46,574 bases of DNA from Streptomyces aurantiacus (GCF_001418335.1 NZ_LIPP01000235.1:1-46574); one strand, 5' to 3'. Positions 25,466-33,464 are shown, numbered from the stretch's first letter. Translations and numbers: made by a program. The notes: a model not told the origin generated them from the letters alone.

Positions 25466-26386
25466 ATGCCCAAGGCGTACGTCTTCACCCAGTACGGCGG
25501 TCCGGAGACCGAGGCCCTCGTCGAGCAGGACCGGCCGAGCCCGGGGCCCGGCCAGTTGCTGGTGGCCGTCCGGGCGGCGGGCGTCAACCCCGTCGACTGG
25601 AAGCAGCGCGTCGGATATCAGCGGCCCGGTCAGCAGCCGCGTGAGCTGCCCGCCGTCCTCGGCAACGAGGCCGCCGGTGTCGTCGAGGAGATCGGCGAGG
25701 GCGTCACGGGGTTCGAGGTCGGTGACGAGGTCTTCGGCAACCCCGTCGCCGGCGGATACGCCCAGTACGCGCTGTTCCCCGTGGCCGTGACCGCGCACAA
25801 GCCCGCCGGTGTCTCCTTCACCGACGCGGCGGCTCTGCCCGTCGCGGCGGCCACCGCCTACGACGGAGTGCGGCAACTGGCCCTGCCGGCCGGTGCGACC
25901 CTGCTGGTCACGGGCGCGGGCGGCGGTGTGGGCGTCGCGGTCGTCCAGATCGCCCGCACCGACGGACTGAACGTCATCGGGGTGGCGGGCGAGGGCAAGA
26001 AGGACCTGGTCGAGTCGCTCGGCGCCGTCCACGTGCCGTCCGGCCGCGACTTCGCCGACGGCGTCCGGGCCGTGGCGCCCGACGGTGTGGACGCGGTGTA
26101 CGACCTGGTCGGCGGTGAGGTCCTGGAGTCCGCGGCCGAGCTGGTGACGGACCGCACGAAGCTGATCACCGCGGGCGGCAAGGACATCGTGGAGGGCCTC
26201 GGCGGCTCACCCGTCGTACGGGCCCGTACCGCCGCGGTGCTCGACGAGGTGGCCCGGCTCGTCGTCGACGGCACACTCGACCCCTTGGTGACACAGACCT
26301 TCCCCCTCGAACAGGCCGCCGACGCGCTGCGTACCGTCGAGGAGGGCCACGCCCGTGGCAAGGTCGTGATCGAGGTCGCCGCATGA
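25466..26386 (+). CDS. NADP-dependent quinone oxidoreductase-type MDR protein
   Basis: The 306-residue protein belongs to the zinc-independent medium-chain dehydrogenase/reductase group. Seen are the N-terminal KAYVFTQYGGPE, ARGVNPVDWK-like RAAGVNPVDWKQR, GNEAAGVVEEIGEGVTGFEVGDEVFG, and the nucleotide-binding TLLVTGAGGGVGVAVVQIA (about 149-167). It probably reduces quinones or enones with NADPH in the cytoplasm. ATG 25466 follows a GGAGAG; ATG 25448 six codons earlier is less well placed. The stop overlaps the ATG of the GNAT gene, so the two are coupled. Confidence 0.87.
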   Translation: MPKAYVFTQYGGPETEALVEQDRPSPGPGQLLVAVRAAGVNPVDWKQRVGYQRPGQQPRELPAVLGNEAAGVVEEIGEGVTGFEVGDEVFGNPVAGGYAQYALFPVAVTAHKPAGVSFTDAAALPVAAATAYDGVRQLALPAGATLLVTGAGGGVGVAVVQIARTDGLNVIGVAGEGKKDLVESLGAVHVPSGRDFADGVRAVAPDGVDAVYDLVGGEVLESAAELVTDRTKLITAGGKDIVEGLGGSPVVRARTAAVLDEVARLVVDGTLDPLVTQTFPLEQAADALRTVEEGHARGKVVIEVAA

Positions 26387-27102
26387 GCGCCACGCCCCAC
26401 ATCCTGGACAACCCCGCGCGGGCGTCGCTGACCGGCCCGCACGCCCACTTCGCCGAACGGCACGGCCGAGTGCTGCGCTACCCCGTCGACGTGTCGCCCT
26501 GGCTGGCCCTGCCCGACGAACCCGACGCCGACGACTGGGCGGACATCGCGGCGTTCGCGGGACCGGGCCAGGAGGTCCCGCTGCCCGGCTACCGCGGCGA
26601 GATCCCGGCCGGCTGGGAGGTGACCTTCCACGTGGACGGCGTGCAGTTCGTGGACGACGGCCTGGCCGCGGCGCCGGACCCGGAGGCCGTACGGCTGGGC
26701 CCCGCCGACGTACCGGAGATGCTGGACCTCGTCGAGCGCACCCGGCCGGGCCCGTTCCTGCCGCGCACGATCGAGCTCGGCACGTATCTCGGGATACGCA
26801 GGGAGGGCGCGCTGGTCGCCATGGCGGGGGAGCGGCTGCACCCGCCGGGCTGGACCGAGATCAGCGCGATCTGCACCGATCCCGACTTCCGCGGCGAAGG
26901 CCTGGCCACCCGGCTGACCCTGGCGGTCGCCCACGGCATCCGCGCCCGGGGCGAGACCCCGTTCCTGCACACCGGAGCGGGCAACACCGATGCCATCAGG
27001 CTCTACGAGTCGTTGGGCTTCCGGCTGCGGCGCAGGACCACGTTCCTGTCGGCGCGGGTGCCGGAGCGGTTGGAGGACGGACAGACGGTGGGGGTCGGCT
27101 GA
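26383..27102 (+). CDS. GNAT family N-acetyltransferase (FR47-like)
   Basis: The 239-residue protein has a poorly conserved N-terminal half and a C-terminal acetyltransferase fold: DVPEMLDLVERTRPGPFLPRT, LVAMAGERLHPPGWTEISAICT, the acetyl-CoA-binding RGEGLATRLTLAVAHGI and the closing NTDAIRLYESLGF. It is coupled by a 4-bp overlap to the quinone oxidoreductase gene, so the two are made together. Its acceptor is unknown. Confidence 0.86.
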   Translation: MSATPHILDNPARASLTGPHAHFAERHGRVLRYPVDVSPWLALPDEPDADDWADIAAFAGPGQEVPLPGYRGEIPAGWEVTFHVDGVQFVDDGLAAAPDPEAVRLGPADVPEMLDLVERTRPGPFLPRTIELGTYLGIRREGALVAMAGERLHPPGWTEISAICTDPDFRGEGLATRLTLAVAHGIRARGETPFLHTGAGNTDAIRLYESLGFRLRRRTTFLSARVPERLEDGQTVGVG

Positions 27103-27181
27103 CGGCTCGGTGGCGGGTTCGGGGGCCGGCCCGCCGACCCGACCGGTCCGTCGACTCGCCGATCCGCGCTTGCGGTCTTCC

Positions 27182-27510
27182 TCAGCTGTCCGTGGGCGAG
27201 GCGTCCGTGGGCGAGTCCTCCACGGACGCGGGCGCGGGGGCGGGCGCGGTCACGGCCCGGCCGTCGACCGTCGCGTTGTACCGCAGCAGGTAACCCGCGA
27301 ACCGCCGGAGGTCCTCCTCGGGCCGGCCCGCCGGCCGCTCGTGGAAGGCCACCCGGCGGCTCGCGGTCACCTGGGCGAGGATCTCCGTCCCGGCCGCCGT
27401 GAGGTGCAGCACCTGGACTTGTCGAGGGCGTAGTGCACGGCGAGGTCGGTGGCGCGGCAGCCGCCGCGCTCCTCCAGGTGCCCGAGAGGCGTGTACGAGA
27501 CCAGGGACAG
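27182..27510 (-). pseudogene. MarR family regulator remnant
   Basis: Reading the minus strand from 27510 gives LSLVSYTPLGHLEERGGCRATDLAVHYALDKS-like MarR sequence, then the frame changes and continues as QVLHLTAAGTEILAQV...LLRYNATV to the stop at 27182. The recognition-helix and wing segment normally between 'DKS' and 'QVLHL' is missing, with a frame change at about 27411-27420, and no start codon precedes the first fragment. The gene is therefore broken by an internal deletion and N-terminal loss. The upstream palindromic sequences survive. Confidence 0.8.
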
Positions 27511-27516
27511 CCCTTA

Positions 27517-27550
27517 GTTGTGCAATGCAACCAATTGTTGTACGAGGCAA
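27517..27550. promoter_or_regulatory. MarR-type operator remnant
   Basis: Upstream of the broken MarR gene lie GTTGTGCAATGCAACC (27517-27532) and CAATTGTTG (from 27532), both rich in TTG/CAA half-sites with dyad symmetry. The first shares GTTGTGCAA with the perfect palindrome upstream of the dienoyl-CoA reductase-like gene at 28637. This suggests an ancestral MarR autoregulatory site. Confidence 0.45.
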
Positions 27551-27627
27551 CCACCCGGTACCCGACCGGAGGTCGTGGCCGTGTAATGTTGCCGTCCGGC
27601 TGAGGACCGCCCCAGCCGTGACGGACC

Positions 27628-27739
27628 AAGGAGGTGAGCCCCATTACCGCTGTGTCAGCTCGGGTGCTCTCGCCTCAGGGTTTCACCGGCATCAGGTGAC
27701 CTGGAGGGCGCCCTTCGGTTCCCCGAAAGGCTCTCGGCT
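27628..27739 (+). promoter_or_regulatory. Structured leader with small ORF upstream of the PrmC-like gene
   Basis: A near-perfect Shine-Dalgarno AAGGAGGTGA (27628-27637) precedes a small ORF in frame 1 that ends at TGA 27697-27699. Its start could be GTG 27634, ATT 27643 (best spacing, rare codon) or GTG 27652, giving 21, 18 or 15 codons. After the stop, CCTTCGG (27712-27718) pairs with CCGAAAGG (27723-27730) with one bulge, masking the GAAAGG that serves as the RBS of ATG 27742. This is the layout of translational attenuation. The leader ORF, its TGA and the methyltransferase ORF are in one frame with no other stop. Confidence 0.5.
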
Positions 27740-27741
27740 CC

Positions 27742-28524
27742 ATGCCACCTTCGTACGCCCACGCTTCCTACGACCATGTCGTCACCACCCTCCGGTCCGC
27801 GGGCTGTGTCTTCGCCGAGGACGAGGCGCGACTGATCCTGTCCAGCGCCCGCACCCCGGCCGAACTCGCCTCCGTGCTGGACCGCCGTGCCGCCGGCCAA
27901 CCCCTCGAACACGTCCTGGGCTGGGCCGAGTTCAGCGGACTGCGGATCGCCGTGGAGCCCGGCGTCTTCGTGCCCCGCAGGCGCACCGAGTTCCTGGTCC
28001 GGCAGGCCGTCGCCCTCGCCTCCGATACTCCGGTCGTCGTGGACCTGTGCTGCGGTTCGGGCGCGGTGGGTGCCGCGCTCGTGGCGTCGCTGCCCGGCGC
28101 CGAACTGCACGCCGCCGACATCGACCCCGCCGCGGTGCGCTGCGCCCGCCGGAACGTCGGCGTACGCGGCCATGTCTACGAGGGCGACCTCTTCGAGCCG
28201 TTGCCGCGCGGCCTGCGCGGGCGGGTCGCCGTCCTGGCCGCCAACGTGCCGTACGTCCCCACCGAGGAGGTCGGTCTCCTGCCACCGGAAGCCCGCGACC
28301 ACGAACCGCTCGTCGCGCTCGACGGGGGAGGGGACGGGCTCGACGTGCTGCGGCGCGTGGCCGTCGAGGCGCCGCGATGGCTGGCGCCGGGCGGCAGCCT
28401 GCTCGTCGAGACGAGCGAGCGGCAGGCGGACCGGGCCGTCGCGGTCTTCGCCGCTGCGGGGTTGCGGGCGCGGCTTGAGGTGTCGGAGGAGTTGTACGCG
28501 AATGTGGTCATCGGCACGAGGTAG
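27742..28524 (+). CDS. PrmC/HemK-like protein N5-glutamine methyltransferase
   Basis: The 260-residue protein has the HemK layout: N-terminal helical part, the substrate-contacting AGQPLEHVLGWAEFSGLRIAVEPGVFVPRRRTE (51-83, split into blocks), SAM motif I DLCCGSGAVGAAL (101-113), ADIDPAAVRCARRN (125-138), and the catalytic-loop motif N168-V-P-Y171. Canonical release-factor methyltransferases read NPPY, so the Pro-to-Val change places it in a divergent branch, and the true PrmC is probably encoded elsewhere. PrmC methylates the GGQ glutamine of release factors. The start ATG has only a hairpin-masked GAAAGG upstream, suggesting controlled translation. Confidence 0.8.
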   Translation: MPPSYAHASYDHVVTTLRSAGCVFAEDEARLILSSARTPAELASVLDRRAAGQPLEHVLGWAEFSGLRIAVEPGVFVPRRRTEFLVRQAVALASDTPVVVDLCCGSGAVGAALVASLPGAELHAADIDPAAVRCARRNVGVRGHVYEGDLFEPLPRGLRGRVAVLAANVPYVPTEEVGLLPPEARDHEPLVALDGGGDGLDVLRRVAVEAPRWLAPGGSLLVETSERQADRAVAVFAAAGLRARLEVSEELYANVVIGTR

Positions 28525-28554
28525 CTCCGCTGGGGTGCGGGGTTGTGTGGTGCG

Positions 28555-28591
28555 GGTTCGTCGGGGCTTCGTCGGGGCTTCGTCGGGGCTG
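28555..28591. repeat. Tandem 11-bp repeat in intergenic region
   Basis: TCGGGGCTTCG occurs at 28561-28571 and 28572-28582, with a partial third copy from 28583 and a partial GGGTTCG before. It lies between the PrmC-like stop and the palindrome upstream of the next gene. The unit length is one helical turn, but it may be simple slippage. Confidence 0.6.
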
Positions 28592-28636
28592 GAGTGTGCG
28601 GTTCCTCGCGCCCTGGGCGGATGGGGTGCTGTGTTG

Positions 28637-28650
28637 TGCAACTAGTTGCA
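28637..28650. promoter_or_regulatory. Perfect 14-bp palindrome upstream of dienoyl-CoA reductase-like gene
   Basis: TGCAACTAGTTGCA is a perfect palindrome 56 bp before the ATG at 28707, and it shares TTG(N)GCAA half-sites with the sequence upstream of the broken MarR gene. It is placed like a repressor operator over the promoter. MarR or PadR control is possible; a PadR gene follows the target gene. Confidence 0.6.
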
Positions 28651-28706
28651 TAAAGGGGGCCTGTCGTTTAGAACTGGGGGAACCGCATTGCGTACGGAGG
28701 GGTCCG

Positions 28707-30722
28707 ATGAGTCGTTATCCGCACCTGCTGGACCCGCTCGACCTGGGGTTCACCACCCTGCCGAACCGCGTGCTCATGGGCTCCATGCACGTCGGTCTGG
28801 AAGAGGCCGAGCGGGGCTTCGAGCGCATGGCGGCGTTCTACGCGGCCCGGGCGCGCGGCGGTGTCGGGCTCATCGTGACCGGCGGCATCGCCCCCAACGA
28901 GGTGGGACGGCCCTACGAGGGCGGCGCCAAGCTGACCACCGAGGCGGAGGCCGCGAAGCACGCCGAAGTCACCGCCGCGGTGCACCGCGAGGGCGGGCGG
29001 ATCGCCCTGCAGCTCCTCCACTTCGGCCGCTACGCCTACCACCAGGACCTGGTCGCGCCGAGCGCCCTCCAGGCACCCATCAGCCCCCACACGCCGCGCG
29101 CCCTCACGGACGACGAGGTCGAGCAGACCGTCGACGACTACGTCCGGGCCGCCCGCCTCGCCCGGAGCGCGGGCTACGACGGCGTGGAGATCATGGGCTC
29201 CGAGGGCTATCTGATCAACGAGTTCATCGCCGCGCGGACCAACCGGCGCGACGACCGCTGGGGCGGCTCGTACGAGAACCGCACGCGGTTCCCCCTGGAG
29301 ATCGTCCGCCGGGTGCGCGAGGCGGTCGGCGAGGACTTCATCGTCATCTACCGGCTGTCGATGCTGGACCTGGTCCCGGGCGGCTCCTCGCTCGACGAGG
29401 TGATCACCCTGGCCCGGGCCGTCGAGGCCGCCGGGGCGACCATCATCAACACCGGCATCGGCTGGCACGAGGCACGGATACCGACCATCGCGACCTCGGT
29501 GCCGCGCGGGGCGTACGCCTGGGTGACCAAGAAGGTCATGGGCGCCGTGTCGATCCCGCTCGTGACGACGAACCGCATCAACACCCCTGAACTGGCCGAG
29601 CAGTTGCTCGCCGAGGGATACGCCGACATGGTGTCGCTGGCCCGCCCGATGCTCGCCGACCCCGACTTCGTGCGCAAGGCGCGGGCCGGGCGGCCCGAGG
29701 CCATCAACACCTGCATCGGCTGCAATCAGGCCTGCCTCGACCACACCTTCAGCGGGAAGATCACCTCCTGCCTGGTGAACCCGCGGGCCTGCCACGAGAC
29801 GGAGCTCGTCCTCGCGCCGACCCGGGTGCGCAAGCGGGTCGCCGTGGTGGGCGCGGGCCCGGCCGGCCTCGCCTGCGCGGTCGGCGCCGCCGAGCGCGGC
29901 CACGACGTCACGCTCTACGACGCCGCGAGCGAGATCGGGGGCCAGCTCAACGTGGCCCGCAAGGTGCCCGGCAAGCAGGAGTTCGACGAGACGATCCGCT
30001 ACTTCCGCACCCAGCTCGAACTGCACGGCGTGAACGTCCGGTTGAACACCCCGGTCGCCGCCGAGGACCTCTCCGCGTACGAGGAGGTCGTCGTCGCCAC
30101 GGGCGTCGGCCCGCGCACCCCCGAGATCCCCGGCGTGGACCACCCCAGCGTCGTCGGATACCTCGACGTGCTGCGCGACGGAGCGCCCGTCGGGGACCGG
30201 GTCGCGATCCTCGGCGCCGGCGGCATCGGCTTCGACGTCGCCGAGTACCTGACCGACAGCGGCGACAAGGCGAGCGAGGACCCGGCGGCGTACTTCCGGC
30301 ACTGGGGCGTCGACATGGACTACCGGGCACCCGGCGGCCTCGGCGCCCCCGAGCGGCCGGCCCCGCCGCGCAGCGTCCACCTCCTGCAGCGCAAGACGTC
30401 CAAGGTCGGCGTAGGGCTCGGCAGGACCACCGGCTGGATCCACCGATCCGAGCTCAAGCAGCGCGGCGTCACCATGGTCCCGGGCGTCCGGTACGACCGC
30501 ATCGACGACGCCGGGCTGCACCTCACCGTGGACGGCCACAGCTCCGTCCTGCCGGTCGACACCATCGTGCTCTGCACGGGCCAGGAACCACGCCGCGACC
30601 TGTACGAGTCACTGCGTGCCGCGGGCCGCTCCGTACACCTCATCGGCGGCGCCGACGTGGCGGCCGAACTGGACGCCAAGCGGGCCGTCAAGCAGGGCAC
30701 CGAGGTGGCGGCGGCGCTGTAG
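28707..30722 (+). CDS. NADH:flavin oxidoreductase / 2,4-dienoyl-CoA reductase-like enzyme
   Basis: The 671-residue protein combines an Old Yellow Enzyme TIM barrel (about 1-330; LPNRVLMGSMHVGLEE, GYDGVEIMGSEGYLINEFIA, TNRRDDRWGGSYENR), a [4Fe-4S] cluster site C336-x2-C339-x3-C343-x11-C355, and a C-terminal FAD/NAD(P) domain with VAVVGAGPAGLACAVG and VAILGAGGIGFDVAEYL. This is the FadH/trimethylamine dehydrogenase architecture, which reduces unsaturated acyl-CoAs or related enones in the cytoplasm. The length matches FadH. ATG 28707 has GGAGGGG about 6 nt upstream. The upstream palindrome suggests repression. Confidence 0.92.
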   Translation: MSRYPHLLDPLDLGFTTLPNRVLMGSMHVGLEEAERGFERMAAFYAARARGGVGLIVTGGIAPNEVGRPYEGGAKLTTEAEAAKHAEVTAAVHREGGRIALQLLHFGRYAYHQDLVAPSALQAPISPHTPRALTDDEVEQTVDDYVRAARLARSAGYDGVEIMGSEGYLINEFIAARTNRRDDRWGGSYENRTRFPLEIVRRVREAVGEDFIVIYRLSMLDLVPGGSSLDEVITLARAVEAAGATIINTGIGWHEARIPTIATSVPRGAYAWVTKKVMGAVSIPLVTTNRINTPELAEQLLAEGYADMVSLARPMLADPDFVRKARAGRPEAINTCIGCNQACLDHTFSGKITSCLVNPRACHETELVLAPTRVRKRVAVVGAGPAGLACAVGAAERGHDVTLYDAASEIGGQLNVARKVPGKQEFDETIRYFRTQLELHGVNVRLNTPVAAEDLSAYEEVVVATGVGPRTPEIPGVDHPSVVGYLDVLRDGAPVGDRVAILGAGGIGFDVAEYLTDSGDKASEDPAAYFRHWGVDMDYRAPGGLGAPERPAPPRSVHLLQRKTSKVGVGLGRTTGWIHRSELKQRGVTMVPGVRYDRIDDAGLHLTVDGHSSVLPVDTIVLCTGQEPRRDLYESLRAAGRSVHLIGGADVAAELDAKRAVKQGTEVAAAL

Positions 30723-30762
30723 GCCGTGCCGGGGTGCCGTTTCCCGTTTCTAGGATGACTCC

Positions 30763-31320
30763 ATGTCCCTCCCGCACGCGATCCTCACCGCCCTGCTCGA
30801 AAAGCCGTCGTCCGGGCTGGAGCTGACCCGTCGCTTCGACAAGTCGATCGGCTACTTCTGGTCGGCGACACATCAGCAGATCTACCGCGAGCTGGGAAAA
30901 CTGGAGGCCGACGGCTCGATCAGGGCCCTCACCCCTCAGCAGCCGGCCCGCGGGCAGAAGAAGCGGTACGAGGTCCTGCCGGCGGGCCGCGCCGAACTGG
31001 CCCGCTGGACCGCCGAGTCCCAGGACCCAAAGCCCCTGCGCGACCCGCTGCTGCTGCGGCTGCGGGCGGCCGCGGTGGTGGGCACCGCGGGCATCGAGGC
31101 GGATCTGCGCCGCCATCTCGATTCGCACCAGCGGCAGTTGGCGGAGTACGAGGAGATCCAGGGGCGTGACTTCCCGCCCGGCAAGGACGCCCCCACCGAC
31201 CGGCTCCAGCATCTCGTCCTGCGTGCCGGGATCGACCTGGAGACCTTCTGGACGGGGTGGCTCACCCACGCGCTCGCGGAGTTCGGACGGCTCCCGGCCG
31301 ATGACGACTCCGCGTCCTGA
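30763..31320 (+). CDS. PadR family transcriptional regulator
   Basis: The 185-residue protein has the PadR N-terminal winged helix (LPHAILTALLEKPSSGLELTRRF, then SATHQQIYRELGKLEADG and KKRYEVLPAGRAELARW; about 3-88) and the C-terminal dimerisation helices of the Vir_act_alpha_C type (RLRAAAVVG...LAEYEEIQ). It follows the dienoyl-CoA reductase-like gene by 40 bp in the same direction and may control it via the palindrome at 28637. AGGA lies about 8 nt before ATG 30763. Confidence 0.9.
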   Translation: MSLPHAILTALLEKPSSGLELTRRFDKSIGYFWSATHQQIYRELGKLEADGSIRALTPQQPARGQKKRYEVLPAGRAELARWTAESQDPKPLRDPLLLRLRAAAVVGTAGIEADLRRHLDSHQRQLAEYEEIQGRDFPPGKDAPTDRLQHLVLRAGIDLETFWTGWLTHALAEFGRLPADDDSAS

Positions 31321-31325
31321 CTCCT

Positions 31326-31874
31326 TCAGAGCCGGTTCGGCTTCGCGCGTCGGCGCAGGACCCAGACCGTGGCCCCGAGCCCTGCGGCCACCAGGACCCC
31401 GCCCGCCGTGTAGGTGACGGTGCCGTAGTCCTTCGTGGTGCTTCCGGTACCGCCCATCACCCCGCGCGACGGTGACGCCGTCGCGGAGATCGTGGGGGTC
31501 GAGACCGGCGAGACGGTGACGGACTGGGTGCCCGCCGTCGAGCCGTCGGCGCAGACCACGATGACGGTGTAGGTGCCGGAGGTGACGCTCGACCAGGCGG
31601 CGGACTGACTGGCGCTGGTGCCGGACAAGGTCACCTGGCGCCCCTGGGCGAAGTTCGTCTGGCCGCTGGAGAGCAGCGAGGCGTTCCCCATTGATCCGTT
31701 GGCCCTGGTGACGCAGGCGGTGGTGGTCACCTGCACGGTCGCGCCACTGGTGGTCACGTTGATCCCCGTGCCCGCCGCGGCGGCCACGCCGGGCAGGCCG
31801 GCGGTGAGGGCCAGTGGCAGCGCGGCGGCCGCCACGGCCGGGCCGGAGCGGACGAGTGTCTGAGTGATACGCAT
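31326..31874 (-). CDS. Secreted, C-terminally anchored surface protein
   Basis: The 182-residue protein has a signal peptide (MRITQTLVRSGPAVAAAALP, then LALTAGLPGVAAAA; cleavage near 34), a Ser/Thr-rich beta-type domain with two Cys (TTTACVTR and VIVVCADG) that could form a disulfide, a Ser/Thr/Pro spacer, and a C-terminal transmembrane helix (GGVLVAAGLGATVWVLR) with a basic tail RRRAKPNRL. No LPxTG signal is seen, so anchoring should be by the helix. GGAGGG lies about 8 nt before ATG 31874. No enzymatic family was recognised; it resembles the small Streptomyces cell-envelope proteins. Confidence 0.75.
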   Translation of the reverse strand: MRITQTLVRSGPAVAAAALPLALTAGLPGVAAAAGTGINVTTSGATVQVTTTACVTRANGSMGNASLLSSGQTNFAQGRQVTLSGTSASQSAAWSSVTSGTYTVIVVCADGSTAGTQSVTVSPVSTPTISATASPSRGVMGGTGSTTKDYGTVTYTAGGVLVAAGLGATVWVLRRRAKPNRL

Positions 31875-32081
31875 AGGACTGCCCTCCGACGGCACGGTTG
31901 GCGGTACATCCCATGAGCCGCCGAGGGTCGGGGAACGACCGTGCTGCCATCGGACCGAGCCAATGCGAAGGTCACCGATTCCGCATGCGGCCAGGACCGT
32001 GCAGGTGAACAATTCCTTCGTCCGGCCGACCACCGGTGGCACACCCGCGGAACCCGTCCGTCTCTGTGGGCCGGGCAGGGT

Positions 32082-33095
32082 TCACGGGCCTCCCGTCGTC
32101 ACCGTCCGCTCCGTCGAGAAGGCGCCCCACGTTCCGTCCGGGAGCTTCGCCCGGATCCGCACCCGCTGGGTGAGCCCGGCCTCCCGGCCCACGTAGAAGC
32201 TGTACGTGGCCTTCCCGCGGGGAGGCGTCGCGCCCCAGACGAGCGAGGTGACCGGCTTCCTGTCGAGCTGGATCTGGTACTCCGTGATCACTCCGTCGAC
32301 GGCGGGCGGCGTCCACGACAGGTCGAGGTAGTGGGCCCCGTCCTTGCGATGCGTCGTGGCGCGGAACGCGGTGGGCGCCATGCCCGTGCCGGTGTTCGTC
32401 CCCGCGCCGGCGTCCACGTCGGCGTCGGCGGGGCCCGCCGGGGTGGTGATCCGGACGGACCGGCTCGCGGACGAGATGTTGTCCGCCGCGTCGCGCGCCC
32501 GGACCGTGAAGGAGTAGCGCGTGCCCGGCCGTAGCCCGGTCACCACGGTCGCCGTCTGTGCGCCGCCCACACTGTGGATCTTCGTGGGGCCCTGATAGAC
32601 GTCGTACGAGGCCACGCCCCGGTCGTCGGTGGACCGAGCCCAGGACAGCTGCGCGGCCCGGCTTCCGGCCGCCTTGCCGCGAGGGTTCTCCGGGCGGCTC
32701 GGGGCCCGCTCGTCGGCGGCCGTCGCGGCGGGTGTGGTGGCCTGCACCCGCTCGCTCGACGGCCCGAGCCTCCCGTCGGCGTCCCGTGCCCGTACGGAGA
32801 AGGCATACATGGTCGACGGCTTGAGCCTGGTGACGTTGACCATGTGGTGTGACCCGGGTACTTCCTTCACTTTCGTGGTGCCGCGGTATACCTCGTAGTG
32901 GGCGACCTCGGGCTTTCCGGAGGCCCGGTTCCACATGACGTGCACGCTGGTCGCGCTGCCCGCCGCCGCGGTGACACCGGCCGGGGCCGCGGGCGCCGGA
33001 CCGTCCCCGCGCGCGCTCTGTCCGTTCAGGCCGCAGGACACCAGCGTGAGCAGCGCGCCCCAGACCACGGCGGCTCGCAGGAGTACGCGTCGCAC
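32082..33095 (-). CDS. Lipoprotein with three fibronectin type III domains
   Basis: The 337-residue protein starts at GTG 33095 with a lipoprotein signal peptide; the lipobox is L18-V19-S20-C21. Three FN3 domains follow (about 40-125, 135-225 and 245-335), each with the HYEVYRG/SYDVYQG/EYQIQLD strand and RLKPSTMYAFSVRARD or GLRPGTRYSFTVRARDAADN block. It is probably anchored to the outer face of the membrane and may bind polysaccharide or protein. GGGAGGGCAGGA precedes the GTG; the reading frame extends to 33197 but that part lacks any signal peptide. A DasR-like palindrome lies 34 bp upstream, and a chitosanase gene is divergent. Confidence 0.83.
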   Translation of the reverse strand: MRRVLLRAAVVWGALLTLVSCGLNGQSARGDGPAPAAPAGVTAAAGSATSVHVMWNRASGKPEVAHYEVYRGTTKVKEVPGSHHMVNVTRLKPSTMYAFSVRARDADGRLGPSSERVQATTPAATAADERAPSRPENPRGKAAGSRAAQLSWARSTDDRGVASYDVYQGPTKIHSVGGAQTATVVTGLRPGTRYSFTVRARDAADNISSASRSVRITTPAGPADADVDAGAGTNTGTGMAPTAFRATTHRKDGAHYLDLSWTPPAVDGVITEYQIQLDRKPVTSLVWGATPPRGKATYSFYVGREAGLTQRVRIRAKLPDGTWGAFSTERTVTTGGP

Positions 33096-33464
33096 AGTCC
33101 TGCCCTCCCTCGCCCTCCTCGACGGGAATGGTCCGGACCAATATGGCGCCGTCGGCGCGACCACATCAAGAGGGCAACCGTTCGCGATTTCGACCACAGG
33201 TTACGTATGCTGATCCTCTTCGCGGCTGAACGCGCCTGTGTCACAGGGGAGTTCATGCCGACGGTGCGGAACGCTGTCGTCGCTGATCCCGCGCCGGCGA
33301 GGGCGGCCGGATGGCCGGAGTCATCGCTGATCCGGCCGTCCGGCCCCCGACGGCATGTCATCGGACGTGCTCCGTACGGCCCCCCAGCGGTGGCCCCCTG
33401 CGCGGACCCCTACCAGATTGGGCCGAGTGTTCGGCACTGCCCACTCAAGAGAGGGTCTTTTATC
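33096..33464. other. Divergent intergenic region between FN3 lipoprotein and chitosanase genes
   Basis: About 370 bp between two divergent starts. Besides the palindrome at 33129, it holds an inverted repeat GCCGA-gtgt-TCGGC at 33422-33435, 30 bp before the chitosanase GTG, and a relatively AT-rich stretch around 33165-33225. In-frame ORF continues upstream of the chitosanase start but shows no domain. No further gene is seen. Confidence 0.55.
33129..33140. promoter_or_regulatory. Perfect palindrome TGGTCCGGACCA in the FN3/chitosanase intergenic region
   Basis: The 12-bp perfect palindrome shares the TGGTC/GACCA arms of DasR operators and differs only in the central two to four bases. It lies 34 bp before the FN3 lipoprotein GTG and about 325 bp before the GH75 chitosanase start. 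Control by DasR or the GntR/UTRA protein at 18441 is possible since both DasR and this neighbourhood concern chitin-type sugars. Match is direct; role is inferred. Confidence 0.45.

Noticed and set aside
29348..30539. Antisense ORFs over the dienoyl-CoA reductase-like gene
   Set aside because: The plus strand shows flavin, Fe-S and NAD motifs in order; the antisense frames have none.
31875..32081. Coding sequence in the gap before the FN3 lipoprotein gene
   Set aside because: Open frames cross it but no start with RBS or domain is seen; it looks like promoter and terminator space.
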